DNA of 64,000 bases from Vibrio fluvialis (GTDB lineage: Bacteria; Pseudomonadota; Gammaproteobacteria; Enterobacterales; Vibrionaceae), in NCBI RefSeq assembly GCF_900460245.1, contig NZ_UHIP01000001.1, positions 1,364,001-1,428,000 on the forward strand. Direction: 5' to 3'. Position 1 is the first letter of the stretch; each line of letters opens with the position of its first letter. The translations under genes were made by a program, and so were the position numbers. Positions 29,456 through 39,589 of this stretch are shown here, in pieces. The notes under the pieces were generated by a model. It was given only the letters and a program-made list of their open reading frames with translations. It had not been told where the DNA came from and did no database searches.

Positions 29456-30835
29456 ATGAAGCGAATTGGCCAAGAAATGACGGATCTGATCCATCGCGGT
29501 TTAGATTCTCACGTACGTTTAGCAGTAACGGGGCTGTCACGCGCCGGTAAAACGGCGTTTATCAGCTCTCTGGTTAATCAGTTATTGCATACGTCTACCC
29601 ACAATAATTTGCCCCTGTTGGCTGCCGCGCGAGACAAGCGCATCATTGGTGCCAAGCGAGTACCGCAAACCAATTTGATGGTGCCTCGTTTTGCTTACGA
29701 TGAGGCGATGGAGCAGTTGCACAGCATTCCTCCGCAATGGCCAGTGCCAACACGCGACGTGAGTGAGATTCGGCTGGCCATCAAATACCAAAGCAAACGT
29801 CGCACGCGTAAGTTAATCAGCAGCACTTCAACGCTGTATCTGGACATCATCGATTATCCGGGCGAATGGCTTTTGGATTTGCCGCTGCTGGAACTCGACT
29901 TTGCGACATGGTCCGCGCAGCAATTTAACGCGCTGCATGGCACACGTGCTGAGTTAGCCAAACCCTGGCTGACCGCACTGGATGCACTCGACCTCGAACA
30001 AGAAGCGAATGAGAAAACTCTGGCACAGATTGCGGCGCTGTATACCGAATATCTGCATCAGTGCAAAGAGCATGGTTTGCATTGGGTTCAGCCGGGCCGA
30101 TTTGTGTTGCCGGGTGAACTGGAAGGCGCGCCAGTGCTGCAATTTTTCCCTTGTCGCGACGTCACCAGTGAACGCAAAGCGGTTAAACACTCGATGCTGG
30201 CGCTGCTGAAGCAACGGTACGAGGAGTATCAGAACAAAGTGGTGAAAGCTTTCTATAAACACCACTTTGCCACCTTCGACCGCCAGATTGTGTTGGTGGA
30301 TTGCCTGTCGCCTTTGAATGAAGGACACGAGTCCTTTATGGATATGCGCAGCGCGATTGAGCAGATCATGCAGAGCTTTCGTTATGGCCGCAGCGGCATC
30401 CTGAGCCGGCTGTTTGCGCCCAAAATTGACAAAGTACTCTTCGCTGCAACGAAAGCGGATCATGTCACGCCGGATCAACATCCCAACATGGTGTCTCTGC
30501 TGCAACAGATGATTCATCCGGCATGGCAGCATGCGGCGTATGAAAATATCGATATGAGTTGCATCAGTATGGCCTCGGTGCGGGCAACTCAGTCAGGTTA
30601 TATCGACGCGCCGCAAGGCAAAGTTTCAGCCATTCAAGGAGTGACGGCAGCAGGGGACGCTATCACAGTTTACCCGGGCGATGTGCCGAAAAAGCTGCCT
30701 AATCCAAACTATTGGCAAGAGCACCAGTTCGACTTTACGGCATTTCGTCCGATGGAAAATAGTGGTGATGAACCTTGCAAACACATCCGTCTGGATAAAG
30801 CGTTAGAAACACTGATTGGAGACAAATTGAAATGA
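29456..30835 (+). CDS. ycjX: YcjX-family P-loop protein (DUF463)
   Basis: The 459-residue cytoplasmic protein has a P-loop GLSRAGKT at residues 26-33 and a DYPGEWLLD stretch resembling a GTPase switch II. E. coli YcjX is a GTP-binding protein linked to the phage-shock/sigma-54 regulon. The 3' end overlaps the ycjF-like gene by four bases (ATGA). The ycjX-ycjF-tyrR order is the same as in E. coli, which supports the names. Here no pspA-type genes are adjacent. Biochemical role is not established. Confidence 0.9.
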   Translation: MKRIGQEMTDLIHRGLDSHVRLAVTGLSRAGKTAFISSLVNQLLHTSTHNNLPLLAAARDKRIIGAKRVPQTNLMVPRFAYDEAMEQLHSIPPQWPVPTRDVSEIRLAIKYQSKRRTRKLISSTSTLYLDIIDYPGEWLLDLPLLELDFATWSAQQFNALHGTRAELAKPWLTALDALDLEQEANEKTLAQIAALYTEYLHQCKEHGLHWVQPGRFVLPGELEGAPVLQFFPCRDVTSERKAVKHSMLALLKQRYEEYQNKVVKAFYKHHFATFDRQIVLVDCLSPLNEGHESFMDMRSAIEQIMQSFRYGRSGILSRLFAPKIDKVLFAATKADHVTPDQHPNMVSLLQQMIHPAWQHAAYENIDMSCISMASVRATQSGYIDAPQGKVSAIQGVTAAGDAITVYPGDVPKKLPNPNYWQEHQFDFTAFRPMENSGDEPCKHIRLDKALETLIGDKLK

Positions 30836-31854
30836 GCGAATTGAAAACCAAACAAGTGTTCAGCCAGCCGCTAAAAACGGAAGAACCCAACGTAGAACTC
30901 AATGCGCAGCAGCAGTTTTCTTCCGCGCAGACATTTGTGCCAAGCGTCGCCGAAGAGGTTGAAACTGCCGTTGAGTCGCAACTTGAACAAGTGATTCGCC
31001 CTAAACGTGGACGCAAATGGTTTGCGGCCACACTGCTGGCTTCCTTTTCTGGTTTGGTGGTCTGGCAAGCCGTTGATAACGTCGTCACGTCGATTCAAAG
31101 TGCAGATTGGCTCAGCCTTGGTTGGGCAGGTTTCATTTCAGCACTGGCCGGATTGGGTTTGAGCGCTTTGGGTAAAGAGTTGTGGAAACTGCGCAAACTG
31201 CGCAACCATTTCTCCGTTCAAGAGCAGGCTGAAGCTCTGATCAACACCGATGCGGTGGGACACGGCCAGGCGTTCTGTGAACTGATTGCCAAAGAGAGTG
31301 GCATTCAAACCAAAAGCCCGGCTTATCAACGTTGGCAGAGTAGCCTCGACAGCAGCCACAGCGATGCTGAAGTGTTGGAAATGTACGATGCAATGGTGGT
31401 GAGTGAGCAGGATAAACAGGCGACCAAACTGGTGTCGCAGTACTCAACAGAAGCCGCCGCGCTGGTGGCTATCAGTCCTCTGGCGGTCGCCGACATGCTG
31501 CTGGTGGCGTGGCGCAATTTTAAGATGATCGATCAACTGGCAGACTTGTATGGCGTTGAGTTGGGTTACTGGTCACGTCTGAAATTGTTCAAAGCGGTAC
31601 TGGTGAATATGGCCGCTGCGGGCGCAAGTGAACTCGCGATTGACGCCAGCATGGATCTGCTGTCGATGGACTTGGCGGGCAAGGTGTCCGCTCGAGCCGG
31701 GCAGGGGCTGGGAGTCGGCATTCTTACTGCTCGATTGGGTCTCAAAGCCATGTCTCTGCTGCGTCCACTACCGTGGCACAAAGACCGCGCGGTGAAGTTA
31801 AGCGCAATTCGTAAACAAATCGTGGCGAAAGTCACGGCGCTCACCGTCAAATAA
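30832..31854 (+). CDS. ycjF: YcjF-family membrane protein (DUF697)
   Basis: The 340-residue protein has a charged cytoplasmic N-terminus (about 1-60), two hydrophobic segments (about 64-80 and 93-112), then a C-terminal domain typical of TIGR01620/DUF697 ([28 protein letters not shown]). It starts inside the ycjX stop codon overlap and is translationally coupled. It probably works with YcjX at the inner membrane. Function unknown beyond the conserved pairing. Confidence 0.88.
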   Translation: MSELKTKQVFSQPLKTEEPNVELNAQQQFSSAQTFVPSVAEEVETAVESQLEQVIRPKRGRKWFAATLLASFSGLVVWQAVDNVVTSIQSADWLSLGWAGFISALAGLGLSALGKELWKLRKLRNHFSVQEQAEALINTDAVGHGQAFCELIAKESGIQTKSPAYQRWQSSLDSSHSDAEVLEMYDAMVVSEQDKQATKLVSQYSTEAAALVAISPLAVADMLLVAWRNFKMIDQLADLYGVELGYWSRLKLFKAVLVNMAAAGASELAIDASMDLLSMDLAGKVSARAGQGLGVGILTARLGLKAMSLLRPLPWHKDRAVKLSAIRKQIVAKVTALTVK

Positions 31855-31956
31855 ACGAAAGTGTGCGCTGAAACAAGAGATTACTTGACGCACTTCTGAC
31901 CTTGATAGAAACTACTGTCAACTTTTCGTGACACTTTCTGATTAGGATAAGATTCA

Positions 31957-33501
31957 GTGCGTCTTGAAGTCTCTTGTGAAGACAGACTCGGGCTAACCCG
32001 GGAACTGCTCGATATTCTTGCCTCAAAAAACATCGATTTACGTGGAATTGAAATCGATGTAATCGGCATTATCTACCTCAACTGTCCGGACATCGATTTT
32101 GAAACCTTCAGTGAACTGATGGCGGAAATTCGCCGCATTCCGGGAGTCAAAGATGTCCGTAAAATCCAGTTCATGCCGATTGAGCGTCACAACACCGAAC
32201 TGATCTCTCTATTAAACAATCTTCCCGATGCGGTCCTTGCTATCGATCTCAAAGGCTCGGTAGATATGGCGAACCACTCTGCGTTATCGCTGTTCAACAA
32301 AGAATCACAGGAGATGATTGGTCATCACATTTCGGGCTTACTGCCAGCATTTAACTTTGCCCGTTGGGTAGAAGGCAGTAAAGCACGTGTGCGCGAAGAG
32401 ATTGTATTGGATGGTCTCGACTATGTGATGGAACTGATGCCAGTTTACATCACTGGTGAATCCAAAGAGTCGACACTTGCCAGTTCGATGATGATCATTC
32501 GCTCAATGGCCTCGCATGTGATGGCGGATGATAATCTGCCACTGCACAACAATCTCGGATTTGAACATTTTGTCGGTGTTTCCAATCGCCACAAGGCGTT
32601 GATCAGCCATGCGAAAAAGCTGGCTATGCTCGATCAACCGCTGTTGCTGGAAGGGGAAACGGGCACGGGTAAAGAGATGTTGGCGCGTGCGTGCCACAAT
32701 CGCTCTAACCGTTCCGGCGCGCCGTTTTTGGTGTTGAGTTGCGCGTCGATGCCCGATGATGTGGCTGAAACCGAACTGTTTGGCCATGCTCCGGGGTCGT
32801 TTAACCATCAGCAAGGTCACAAAGGCATTTTTGAACAAGCGAATGGCGGTACGGTATTCCTCGATGAAATCGGTGAAATGAGCCCGCATTTGCAAATCAA
32901 ACTGCTGCGTTTCCTGCAAGATGGTACGTTCCGCCGTGTTGGTGAAGAACATGAAGTGCACGTCGACGTTCGAGTGATTGCCTCAACGCGTCACAATCTG
33001 GCTGAGTTAGCCGAATCGGGCAAGTTCCGCGAAGATCTGTTCTATCGTCTCAACGTGTTGACGCTGCGTATTCCGCCACTGCGTGAACGTCCTAGTGATG
33101 TTCAGCCGCTACTGGATCTGTTCATCGCGAAACACAGCAATAAACTTGGCATGATGAAGCCGAAACTGGCCGACGATCTACTTGATCAGCTCGCGCAATA
33201 TCAATGGCCGGGCAACATGCGTCAGTTGGATAACATGGTACTGCGCGCCCTGACCGAAATGCCGGATGATGTGCTGACGGTGGATTATTTCCATCTGCCA
33301 CAACTGGAAACGGTGGCGACGGGTATGACCAACATCAACTTGGATGGTTCGCTTGACGACATTATGAAAGATTACGAAGCGCAGGTGCTTGATCGCCTGT
33401 ATCAATCTTTCCCGTCGAGCCGAAAGTTGGCGAAACGCCTCAATGTGTCACATACCTCGGTGGCCAATAAACTGCGTGATTACGGGATTAAGAAGCGCTG
33501 A
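31957..33501 (+). CDS. tyrR: Transcriptional regulator TyrR of aromatic amino-acid genes
   Basis: The 514-residue protein has an ACT domain (1-75), a PAS domain (about 80-190), an AAA+ domain (Walker A GETGTGK at 233-239, Walker B GGTVFLDEIGEM) and a C-terminal helix-turn-helix (SSRKLAKRLNVSHTSVANKL). The sigma-54 loop GAFTGA is replaced by GSFNHQ (280-285), as expected of TyrR, which works with sigma-70. The start is GTG with AGGATA upstream and gives MRLEV as in E. coli. The stop overlaps the next start by one base. Confidence 0.96.
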   Translation: MRLEVSCEDRLGLTRELLDILASKNIDLRGIEIDVIGIIYLNCPDIDFETFSELMAEIRRIPGVKDVRKIQFMPIERHNTELISLLNNLPDAVLAIDLKGSVDMANHSALSLFNKESQEMIGHHISGLLPAFNFARWVEGSKARVREEIVLDGLDYVMELMPVYITGESKESTLASSMMIIRSMASHVMADDNLPLHNNLGFEHFVGVSNRHKALISHAKKLAMLDQPLLLEGETGTGKEMLARACHNRSNRSGAPFLVLSCASMPDDVAETELFGHAPGSFNHQQGHKGIFEQANGGTVFLDEIGEMSPHLQIKLLRFLQDGTFRRVGEEHEVHVDVRVIASTRHNLAELAESGKFREDLFYRLNVLTLRIPPLRERPSDVQPLLDLFIAKHSNKLGMMKPKLADDLLDQLAQYQWPGNMRQLDNMVLRALTEMPDDVLTVDYFHLPQLETVATGMTNINLDGSLDDIMKDYEAQVLDRLYQSFPSSRKLAKRLNVSHTSVANKLRDYGIKKR

Positions 33502-34076
33502 TGGAAGGATACAACACCTCTGGCCACGTATTTAAAACCGATGGCGAGATTATTTTACGCACGGCGGAATTTGACGACGCCGCGCGCATTTCGAATTACT
33601 TTACGGTCAATCGTGATTATCTCAAGCCTTGGGAACCTAAGCGTGAAGAGGCTTTTTTCTCTGAGCTTGGCTGGCAGCAACGCCTGATTAAACTCAGCGA
33701 ACTGCACAAGATGTCGCTCGGTTTTTACCTGCTGATCATCGATGCTGACAGCGACGAAATGCTGGGTACGATTTCGTTCAGTAATATTTCCCGTTTCCCG
33801 TTTTATGCCTGTAATGTCGGCTACTCGCTGGCGGAGCAAGCGCAGGGCAAACAGATCATGACTCGCGCGCTGAAAATGGCGTGCGACTACATGTTTAATG
33901 AACAAAATCTGCATCGCGTGATGGCTTCTTATATGCCTCACAACAAACGCAGTGAAGCCGTATTGCAACGACTCGGATTTGTGCACGAAGGCCAAGCAAA
34001 GGACTATTTGTTGATTGATGGTCAATGGCAGGATCACAACCTGACATCATTGGTGAATCCCAACTGGAAGGAATAA
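33501..34076 (+). CDS. GNAT acetyltransferase of the RimJ/RimL group
   Basis: The 191-residue GNAT-fold protein has an N-terminal beta strand GEIILRTAEFDDAARISNYF, the acetyl-CoA loop YSLAEQAQGKQIMTRAL, and a C-terminal NKRSEAVLQRLGFVHEGQAK. These proteins acetylate protein N-termini (RimJ: ribosomal protein S5) or small substrates. Length and motifs are close to RimJ, but the target is not proven. Start ATG overlaps the tyrR stop (TGATG), and the HD-domain gene starts one base after its stop region, so it is in a tight operon. Confidence 0.85.
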   Translation: MEGYNTSGHVFKTDGEIILRTAEFDDAARISNYFTVNRDYLKPWEPKREEAFFSELGWQQRLIKLSELHKMSLGFYLLIIDADSDEMLGTISFSNISRFPFYACNVGYSLAEQAQGKQIMTRALKMACDYMFNEQNLHRVMASYMPHNKRSEAVLQRLGFVHEGQAKDYLLIDGQWQDHNLTSLVNPNWKE

Positions 34077-34077
34077 C

Positions 34078-34668
34078 ATGCAATCAAGAATGCAGCAGCA
34101 ACTGAGTTTAGTTCTGGAACTGGATCGCCTGAAAAGCGTATTGCGTCGTACCCGAGTCAAATGTGCAGAGGGACGACTGGAAAACAGTGCTGAACACAGC
34201 TGGCATGTTGCTATGATGGCGTTGTTAATGCAGGAACATGCGAACGAACCTGTCGATATCAATCGAGTCATCAAAATGTTGCTGATGCACGACATGGTTG
34301 AGATTGATGCAGGGGATACCTTTGTTTACGATACCGCCGCATCCGCTGAGCAAGCGCAAAAAGAACTCGCCGCGGCCGAGCGACTGTTTGGGCTGCTACC
34401 AACAGAGCAGGGCGAAGAACTATTTTGTTTGTGGCGTGAATTTGAAGCGGCACAATCGGCGGACGCTAAGTTTGCCAAAGCGTTGGACCGCCTGATTCCG
34501 ATGATGTTGAACTATCATAATCAGGGACAAAGCTGGATGGAAAACGGTGTTTCCCGCCAACAAGCACTGACCGTGAACCGTCGTATTGACGAGGGTTCAC
34601 ATGCGCTGTGGGAATACGCACAGCAAATGATTGAACACGCCACCGAACAAGGTTGGCTAAAAGCCTGA
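34078..34668 (+). CDS. HD-domain phosphohydrolase
   Basis: The 196-residue HD-superfamily protein has metal-binding H and D residues in NSAEHSWHVAMMA and LLMHDMVEIDAGDT. It belongs to the HDDC2/YfbR-like group, some of which are 5'-deoxynucleotidases. The substrate is not assignable here. It is the third gene of the tyrR operon with a GAAGGA ribosome-binding site at the end of the acetyltransferase gene. Confidence 0.85.
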   Translation: MQSRMQQQLSLVLELDRLKSVLRRTRVKCAEGRLENSAEHSWHVAMMALLMQEHANEPVDINRVIKMLLMHDMVEIDAGDTFVYDTAASAEQAQKELAAAERLFGLLPTEQGEELFCLWREFEAAQSADAKFAKALDRLIPMMLNYHNQGQSWMENGVSRQQALTVNRRIDEGSHALWEYAQQMIEHATEQGWLKA

Positions 34669-34678
34669 AGGACATTTC

Positions 34679-35155
34679 ATGTCGTATTTGCCTTTGGAAC
34701 AGTACCAAAGAAAATGGATTTTTACCCACCAGTCCATGCCCGTACCTGAGCAGGATCTGGAACAAATTAAACCGATGTCGCCGATGCGTGCCGCGCAGTT
34801 CTGGAAAGAGAACTTAAGCCCACAAAGCCCGGATGCAGAGCGCTTTAGCTCACAGGACTGGCCAAGCAAAGCCAGCAACTGGAGCAATGAAGTGGATTGG
34901 ATGAGTGAGTGGGAGAGCGACGATGCTGCGATGCCACAAGCTATTCTCGATCATATTGATTGGCAGGATGATGTGACCGTCTATTTCTGTTATGAAAAGT
35001 ACAACGTGATTGAAACCAAGTGGTCGGTTTTCAAACGCCATTGGAAGAACTTCCTGTTTTACGATGATGGTCCGATCCTGCTTGGCCGCCGACGCAAACA
35101 GGCGTTGTGGTTCAGCACTAACGGCACGGTCAAAATCGGCCAACACGATGAATAA
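34679..35155 (+). CDS. DUF2947-family protein of unknown function
   Basis: The 158-residue soluble protein is rich in tryptophan (WPSKASNWSNEVDWMSEWES). I associate it with the DUF2947 family of marine gammaproteobacteria. GAAGGACA precedes the ATG. Last gene of the tyrR-acetyltransferase-HD operon, closed by a strong terminator. No function known. Confidence 0.75.
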   Translation: MSYLPLEQYQRKWIFTHQSMPVPEQDLEQIKPMSPMRAAQFWKENLSPQSPDAERFSSQDWPSKASNWSNEVDWMSEWESDDAAMPQAILDHIDWQDDVTVYFCYEKYNVIETKWSVFKRHWKNFLFYDDGPILLGRRRKQALWFSTNGTVKIGQHDE

Positions 35156-35156
35156 T

Positions 35157-35187
35157 AAAAAAACCGGCTTCTTGCCGGTTTTTTTAT
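35157..35187. terminator. Bidirectional terminator between the DUF2947 gene and rhtA
   Basis: The stem AACCGGC / GCCGGTT is flanked by an A-run and a T-run between convergent genes. Confidence 0.87.
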
Positions 35188-35205
35188 GTTTTCTATCTGA
35201 CGGGG

Positions 35206-36084
35206 TTATTCCTGAATCACCACTACTTTATTTTTCGCCGCCGACATAGTACTGCCCATTGAGGCGCTGATGATCAGCAAGATAGCGGCCCACTGCGACC
35301 AGCCGAGCGTTTCACCCAGAATCACCAAGCCTGCCATGGCGGCAATGGCCGGTTCCAGGCTCATCATCACGCTGAAATGCTGAGTCGACAGACGGCTCAG
35401 CGCCATCATCTCCAGGCTGTAAGGCAAAGCGCTCGACAAAACTGCGATGGTCAGCGCCATAGGTACAATCGACCAGGTAAACAGTGGCCCGGTCGCCAAA
35501 CTGGCACCAATCGGAAAATATATCACGCTGGCAATACACAGGCCGATCGCAACCGTCGCACCGCCGGAACCCACTGATCCCGCACGTTGACCAAACCAAA
35601 TATAACCCGCCCAGCAACCACCGGCCCCAAGCGCAAGCGCCACGCCAATCGGATCAAGGGCGTCCACGCCCGACATGTCAGGCAGCAGCAACGCGAGGCC
35701 GGCCACAGCCAGTGCAATCCAGATAAAGTCACGTTTGCGGCGTGATGAGAGCAGCGCCAGCATTAATGGTCCAGTGAATTCCAACGCCACACCGATACCA
35801 AGCGGAATGCGTTCCAGTGCAAAGTAAAAGGAGAGTTGCATGCCGCCCAGACTCAGACCATACACCAACATGGCGCGCCACTGAGGTACGCTGAGGCGAA
35901 GGCGCCACGGACGAAAAATCAGTGTGAGAATAATCGCAGACAATGCAATACGCAGCGCAACCGTGCCGCCAACACCGACAACAGGGAAGAACTGTTTAGC
36001 AATCGAAGCACCGGATTGAATCGTCACCATGGCGCACAACAGGCAGCCAACGGCGAGCAGTACCGGAGATTTGTTCAGTAACAT
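35206..36084 (-). CDS. rhtA: Threonine/homoserine exporter RhtA-like (EamA/DMT family)
   Basis: The product is 292 residues from the ATG at 36084. Ten hydrophobic segments form two EamA repeats. Motifs shared with E. coli RhtA include RIPLGIGVALEFTGPLMLALLSSRR-type sequence, ALGAGGCWAGYI and SSALPYSLEMMALSRL. RhtA exports threonine and homoserine. The longest frame starts at TTG 36093 and is not supported by a ribosome-binding site. No strong site is seen before 36084 either. It diverges from the symporter gene. Confidence 0.88.
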   Translation of the reverse strand: MLLNKSPVLLAVGCLLCAMVTIQSGASIAKQFFPVVGVGGTVALRIALSAIILTLIFRPWRLRLSVPQWRAMLVYGLSLGGMQLSFYFALERIPLGIGVALEFTGPLMLALLSSRRKRDFIWIALAVAGLALLLPDMSGVDALDPIGVALALGAGGCWAGYIWFGQRAGSVGSGGATVAIGLCIASVIYFPIGASLATGPLFTWSIVPMALTIAVLSSALPYSLEMMALSRLSTQHFSVMMSLEPAIAAMAGLVILGETLGWSQWAAILLIISASMGSTMSAAKNKVVVIQE

Positions 36085-36359
36085 AAACACCAAAAAGTAT
36101 GAAACAGGAGGCGCAGCGATTATGCCGCAAATAACGTGCGGTGAATAGGAGACGCCGTATCATTTATCTGCCCGCGACATACCGCCAATATTTGCTAGCA
36201 GGGACGCACTTTTCACATCTGCTCAGCGAAGCTCCGTTAATCATTGATCTAAAGCCAAACTTTTGTTTCTACGTGGCTGATAATGAGCCTATTCGTTTGG
36301 AAAATCCTAATCAGCGCAGGTCGCTTTCAGACCGGGCAGAACCCTCAGGAAGAGAGCTT

Positions 36360-37781
36360 ATGATTCGTCCGTACCTCAAATTTATCATCCCGATTGTGAT
36401 TCCTTTATTGGTGTTGCTGATGCCGCTTAGTGCATTTCCGTTTGATGGGCTGACCATCATTCAGCAACGTGTCATTGCAATATTCCTGTTGGCCGCCTTG
36501 CTTTGGGTATTTGAACCGATTCCGATTTACGCGACATCGGTGGTGATCATTGTGCTTGAGCTGATGATGTTGTCGGACAAGGGGTTGGTGTTGTTCAGAC
36601 TCAATGAGTCGTCACCCGAATTTGGCGGTTTGCTGCACTACAGCGACATTATGGCGACCTTTGCCAGCCCGATCATCATGCTGTTTCTGGGTGGATTCTT
36701 TTTGGCGATGGCAGCGACGAAATATCGTCTTGATGTGAACTTAGCCCGTGTGCTGCTCAAGCCATTCGGCCAGAATCCGAAATACGTCATGCTGGGACTG
36801 ATGATGATCACCGGCATATTCTCGATGTTCATGTCGAATACCGCCACCACAGCGATGATGCTGTCTATTCTGACTCCGGTCATTGCGGTATTTGGTCCGA
36901 AAGATCCGGGGCGTATTGCGTTCGCCTTGTGTATTCCGGTTGCGGCTAACATTGGTGGCATTGGTACGCCAATCGGCACACCGCCGAATGCCATTGCGCT
37001 TAAATATCTGGTTGGTGAGAACCTCATTACCTTTGGTCAGTGGATGGCCTTTGGCGTGCCGTTTGTCATCATTCTGATGACGCTGGCGTGGTTTCTGATT
37101 GGCTTTATGTACAAAGCTGAGCAAACCCAAATTGAGCTCAGCATCAAAGGTAAATTCCTTAAAACACCCAAAGCCATGGCGGTGTACGTGACCTTCGCGC
37201 TCACCATCATCTTGTGGTTGATGGGGTCGCTGCATGGCATGAACTCGTACACAGTGGCGTTGATTCCGGTCGCGGTGTTCTCCGTAACTGGCATCATCAA
37301 CAAAGAAGACCTGAAGAAAATTTCCTGGGACGTTCTGTGGCTGGTTTCCGGTGGTATCGCGCTCGGTCTGGCGCTCGACAAAACCGGTCTTGCGCAATTG
37401 ATGGTCAACAGCATTCCGTTTGATCAGTTCTCGCCTTATGTGGTGCTGTTTGGCGCCGCCTTCCTGTGTTTAATGATGGCAAACTTTATGTCCCATACCG
37501 CGACCGCCAACTTGTTGATGCCAATCATGGCGGCACTGGGCGCATCTATGGCCTCGCTGGTGCCACTGGGCGGAGAAGTCACCCTGATTCTGGTGGTCAC
37601 TTTTGCGGCGTCGCTGGGCATGTCGCTGCCCATCAGTACGCCACCCAACGCGTTGGCACATGCCACTGGCCATGTGCAGAGTAATCAAATGGCGCGTGTC
37701 GGGGTCATCCTTGGTGTGGTAGGGGTGCTGCTGAGCTTTGTGATGGTTTGGTTGCTGCATGTGTTAGGTCATATTGGTTAA
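36360..37781 (+). CDS. DASS/SLC13-family Na+:dicarboxylate-type symporter
   Basis: The 473-residue membrane protein has about 11-12 helices. Two conserved S/N-T motifs of the family are visible: MFMSNTATTAMM and, near the C-terminus, FMSHTATANLLMP. IGTPIGTPPNAIAL and the signature LPISTPPNALAHATG are also present. Substrates are di- or tricarboxylates, sulfate or related anions. The ATG at 36360 has the strong site AGGAAGAGAG. The frame open upstream to 36141 is untranslated leader by my reading. The downstream kinase gene begins 4 bases after the stop, so transport and signalling are probably linked. Confidence 0.9.
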   Translation: MIRPYLKFIIPIVIPLLVLLMPLSAFPFDGLTIIQQRVIAIFLLAALLWVFEPIPIYATSVVIIVLELMMLSDKGLVLFRLNESSPEFGGLLHYSDIMATFASPIIMLFLGGFFLAMAATKYRLDVNLARVLLKPFGQNPKYVMLGLMMITGIFSMFMSNTATTAMMLSILTPVIAVFGPKDPGRIAFALCIPVAANIGGIGTPIGTPPNAIALKYLVGENLITFGQWMAFGVPFVIILMTLAWFLIGFMYKAEQTQIELSIKGKFLKTPKAMAVYVTFALTIILWLMGSLHGMNSYTVALIPVAVFSVTGIINKEDLKKISWDVLWLVSGGIALGLALDKTGLAQLMVNSIPFDQFSPYVVLFGAAFLCLMMANFMSHTATANLLMPIMAALGASMASLVPLGGEVTLILVVTFAASLGMSLPISTPPNALAHATGHVQSNQMARVGVILGVVGVLLSFVMVWLLHVLGHIG

Positions 37782-37785
37782 GCGT

Positions 37786-39120
37786 ATGAACAATCAGGAG
37801 TCGGCGCTCGTTGAACGTTATTTCAGTTGCCCGCAGCGAACTTTGCGCTTGGTCAAGGGCGAACGAGTGCTGGAACAAAATGGCTATAACGACCGCCTTT
37901 ACTATGTGCGGGAAGGAGAGCTGACCGGCCATTTCCAGGAAAAAGAAGGCAAATCAATTCGCGTCTTTTCCGCCTCACAAGGCGCATTTATTGGTGTGCA
38001 CAGTTTCTTTTCGGGAAATTGGACAGCGTCATCGACCGTTGAGGCGCAAACTGATGTCGAACTGGGTTGGATTGATCGTTATACCAAAGTAGTCGATGAG
38101 GCCGCTTTCGGCCCACTGAGCACTCAGTTTATGCCGGTAATGGTAGCGGAATTGAGTCGCCGTCAGCGTCGTGCTATGCAGGAATCCGTCGCGAAGGAGA
38201 AAGCGCTGGAGCGCCTGTATACCGCAGAGCAGATGACGACGCTTGGCCAGCTCGCGGCGGGGATTGCCCACGAACTCAACAACGCGATTGGCGTGGTGAG
38301 CAGCAAAACCGAGCGGTTGGAGACTCTGTTTCTCGAGTTGCTGGAAGAGGTGCATCCCGAAGCCAGCCTGTTTTTTGATTTTGGTCTGCTGCATGGTCAG
38401 AAAGTGTCATCCAGCGAGGCGCGCGAACGTGGTGCACGCTTTGAGCAGCAGTATCACCTGCCGCGCAATATCGCTCGCGAACTGGCACGAGCGGTACCTG
38501 AACGCGAGCTCTCTGCCCACTGGCTGAAGAATCCTCATCTTGCCATTCGTTACTGGCAGATGGGGCGGGACTTGCATGACTTGCGTTTGGCTTCTAAACA
38601 TACGGTAGGCATTGTGAAGTCTGTGAAGCAATTAGGGCGCACAGAAATCAATTTGAATGAAGACTTGGATCTTAACGACACGTTAAACCGCGCACTAGCG
38701 TTGTTGCAGAGTGATTTGCGGCGCGTGTCAGTACGCATGCGGCCGGGCATTCTGCCCATCATTAAAGGATCGACCACAGAATGGGTGCAAGTTTGGGTCA
38801 ACATCATTAAAAATGCCTGCGATGCAATGCAAACCAGCGCTGAACCGGCCATCGATATTCACACCCGTTACAGCAAACAGCGAATCTTAATTACGGTCGC
38901 CAACAACGGCCCGGAGATTGACGAGGCAACCCGCAGAAAAATATTTCAACCCAGTTTTACCACCAAAAAAGACGGCTTGTCGTTTGGTTTGGGGCTTGGA
39001 CTCGCCATCGTGAAACGGATTGTCTCCAGTAACGGCGGCACGATTGCCGTTAAAAGCAATCACGACACAACCATTTTCAGGATCAAATTACCTGTCGAGG
39101 ATGACTATGGAGAAGCTTAA
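37786..39120 (+). CDS. Soluble sensor histidine kinase with a cNMP-binding-like input domain
   Basis: The 444-residue protein has no membrane helix. An N-terminal Crp-like beta-barrel (about 15-110) lacks the usual FGE and RxA residues for cyclic nucleotides. The DHp motif LAAGIAHELNN contains H162. A long helical insertion (about 180-265) separates it from the ATP-binding domain with NIIKNACDAM and SFGLGLGLAIVKRI. The insertion is unusual. It sits between a carboxylate-type symporter and a stand-alone receiver whose start overlaps its stop. The signal is unknown; the intracellular substrate or a redox ligand are possibilities. Confidence 0.87.
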   Translation: MNNQESALVERYFSCPQRTLRLVKGERVLEQNGYNDRLYYVREGELTGHFQEKEGKSIRVFSASQGAFIGVHSFFSGNWTASSTVEAQTDVELGWIDRYTKVVDEAAFGPLSTQFMPVMVAELSRRQRRAMQESVAKEKALERLYTAEQMTTLGQLAAGIAHELNNAIGVVSSKTERLETLFLELLEEVHPEASLFFDFGLLHGQKVSSSEARERGARFEQQYHLPRNIARELARAVPERELSAHWLKNPHLAIRYWQMGRDLHDLRLASKHTVGIVKSVKQLGRTEINLNEDLDLNDTLNRALALLQSDLRRVSVRMRPGILPIIKGSTTEWVQVWVNIIKNACDAMQTSAEPAIDIHTRYSKQRILITVANNGPEIDEATRRKIFQPSFTTKKDGLSFGLGLGLAIVKRIVSSNGGTIAVKSNHDTTIFRIKLPVEDDYGEA

Positions 39121-39580
39121 TATCATTTGCGTTGATGACCAGCGCGAAGTGCTCAGTGCGGTGCTGCAGGATCTCGAACCTTTGGCGACCTGGCTCAATA
39201 TTGAGGATTGCGAATCGGCTTATGAAGTGCTGGATTTGATGGACGATCTCGATGCGCAGGGCGAGCATATCGCCCTGATTATTTCAGACCACGTCATGCC
39301 GGGCAAAACCGGTGTTGATTTGCTCACAGAGGTGGCGGAAGACTCACGTTTCAAAGGCACCAAGAAAGTGCTGCTCACTGGTCAGGCGACTCATACCGAC
39401 ACCATTAACGCGATTAATGCCGCGGGTATTGACCGCTATTTCGAAAAACCATGGAATGCCAAAACGCTGGTCGAGTGTGTACGCAGTCTGGTAACAGAGT
39501 ATGTTTTCGAACGCGGTATGGATTACACCGAATGGCATGACCACCTGGACCAGAAAATTATTCTGGCCCGGTTGCGTTAG
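39107..39580 (+). CDS. Stand-alone response regulator receiver protein
   Basis: The 157-residue protein consists of a receiver domain (D10, D11, phospho-acceptor D61 in SDHVMPGKTG, T in VLLTGQ, K in FEKPW) plus a short helical tail of about 30 residues. No DNA-binding or enzymatic output is present. CGAGG lies 6 bases before the ATG at 39107, which sits within the kinase gene and overlaps it by 14 bases. It is the evident partner of the upstream kinase. Output is probably protein-protein interaction. ATG 39101 is an alternative start. Confidence 0.88.
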   Translation: MEKLNIICVDDQREVLSAVLQDLEPLATWLNIEDCESAYEVLDLMDDLDAQGEHIALIISDHVMPGKTGVDLLTEVAEDSRFKGTKKVLLTGQATHTDTINAINAAGIDRYFEKPWNAKTLVECVRSLVTEYVFERGMDYTEWHDHLDQKIILARLR

Positions 39581-39589
39581 CGTAAGTCA

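Noticed and set aside
36141..36359. N-terminal extension of the symporter
   Set aside because: These 73 codons are polar and unlike a transporter start. The strong AGGAAGAGAG site directly before ATG 36360 marks the real start.
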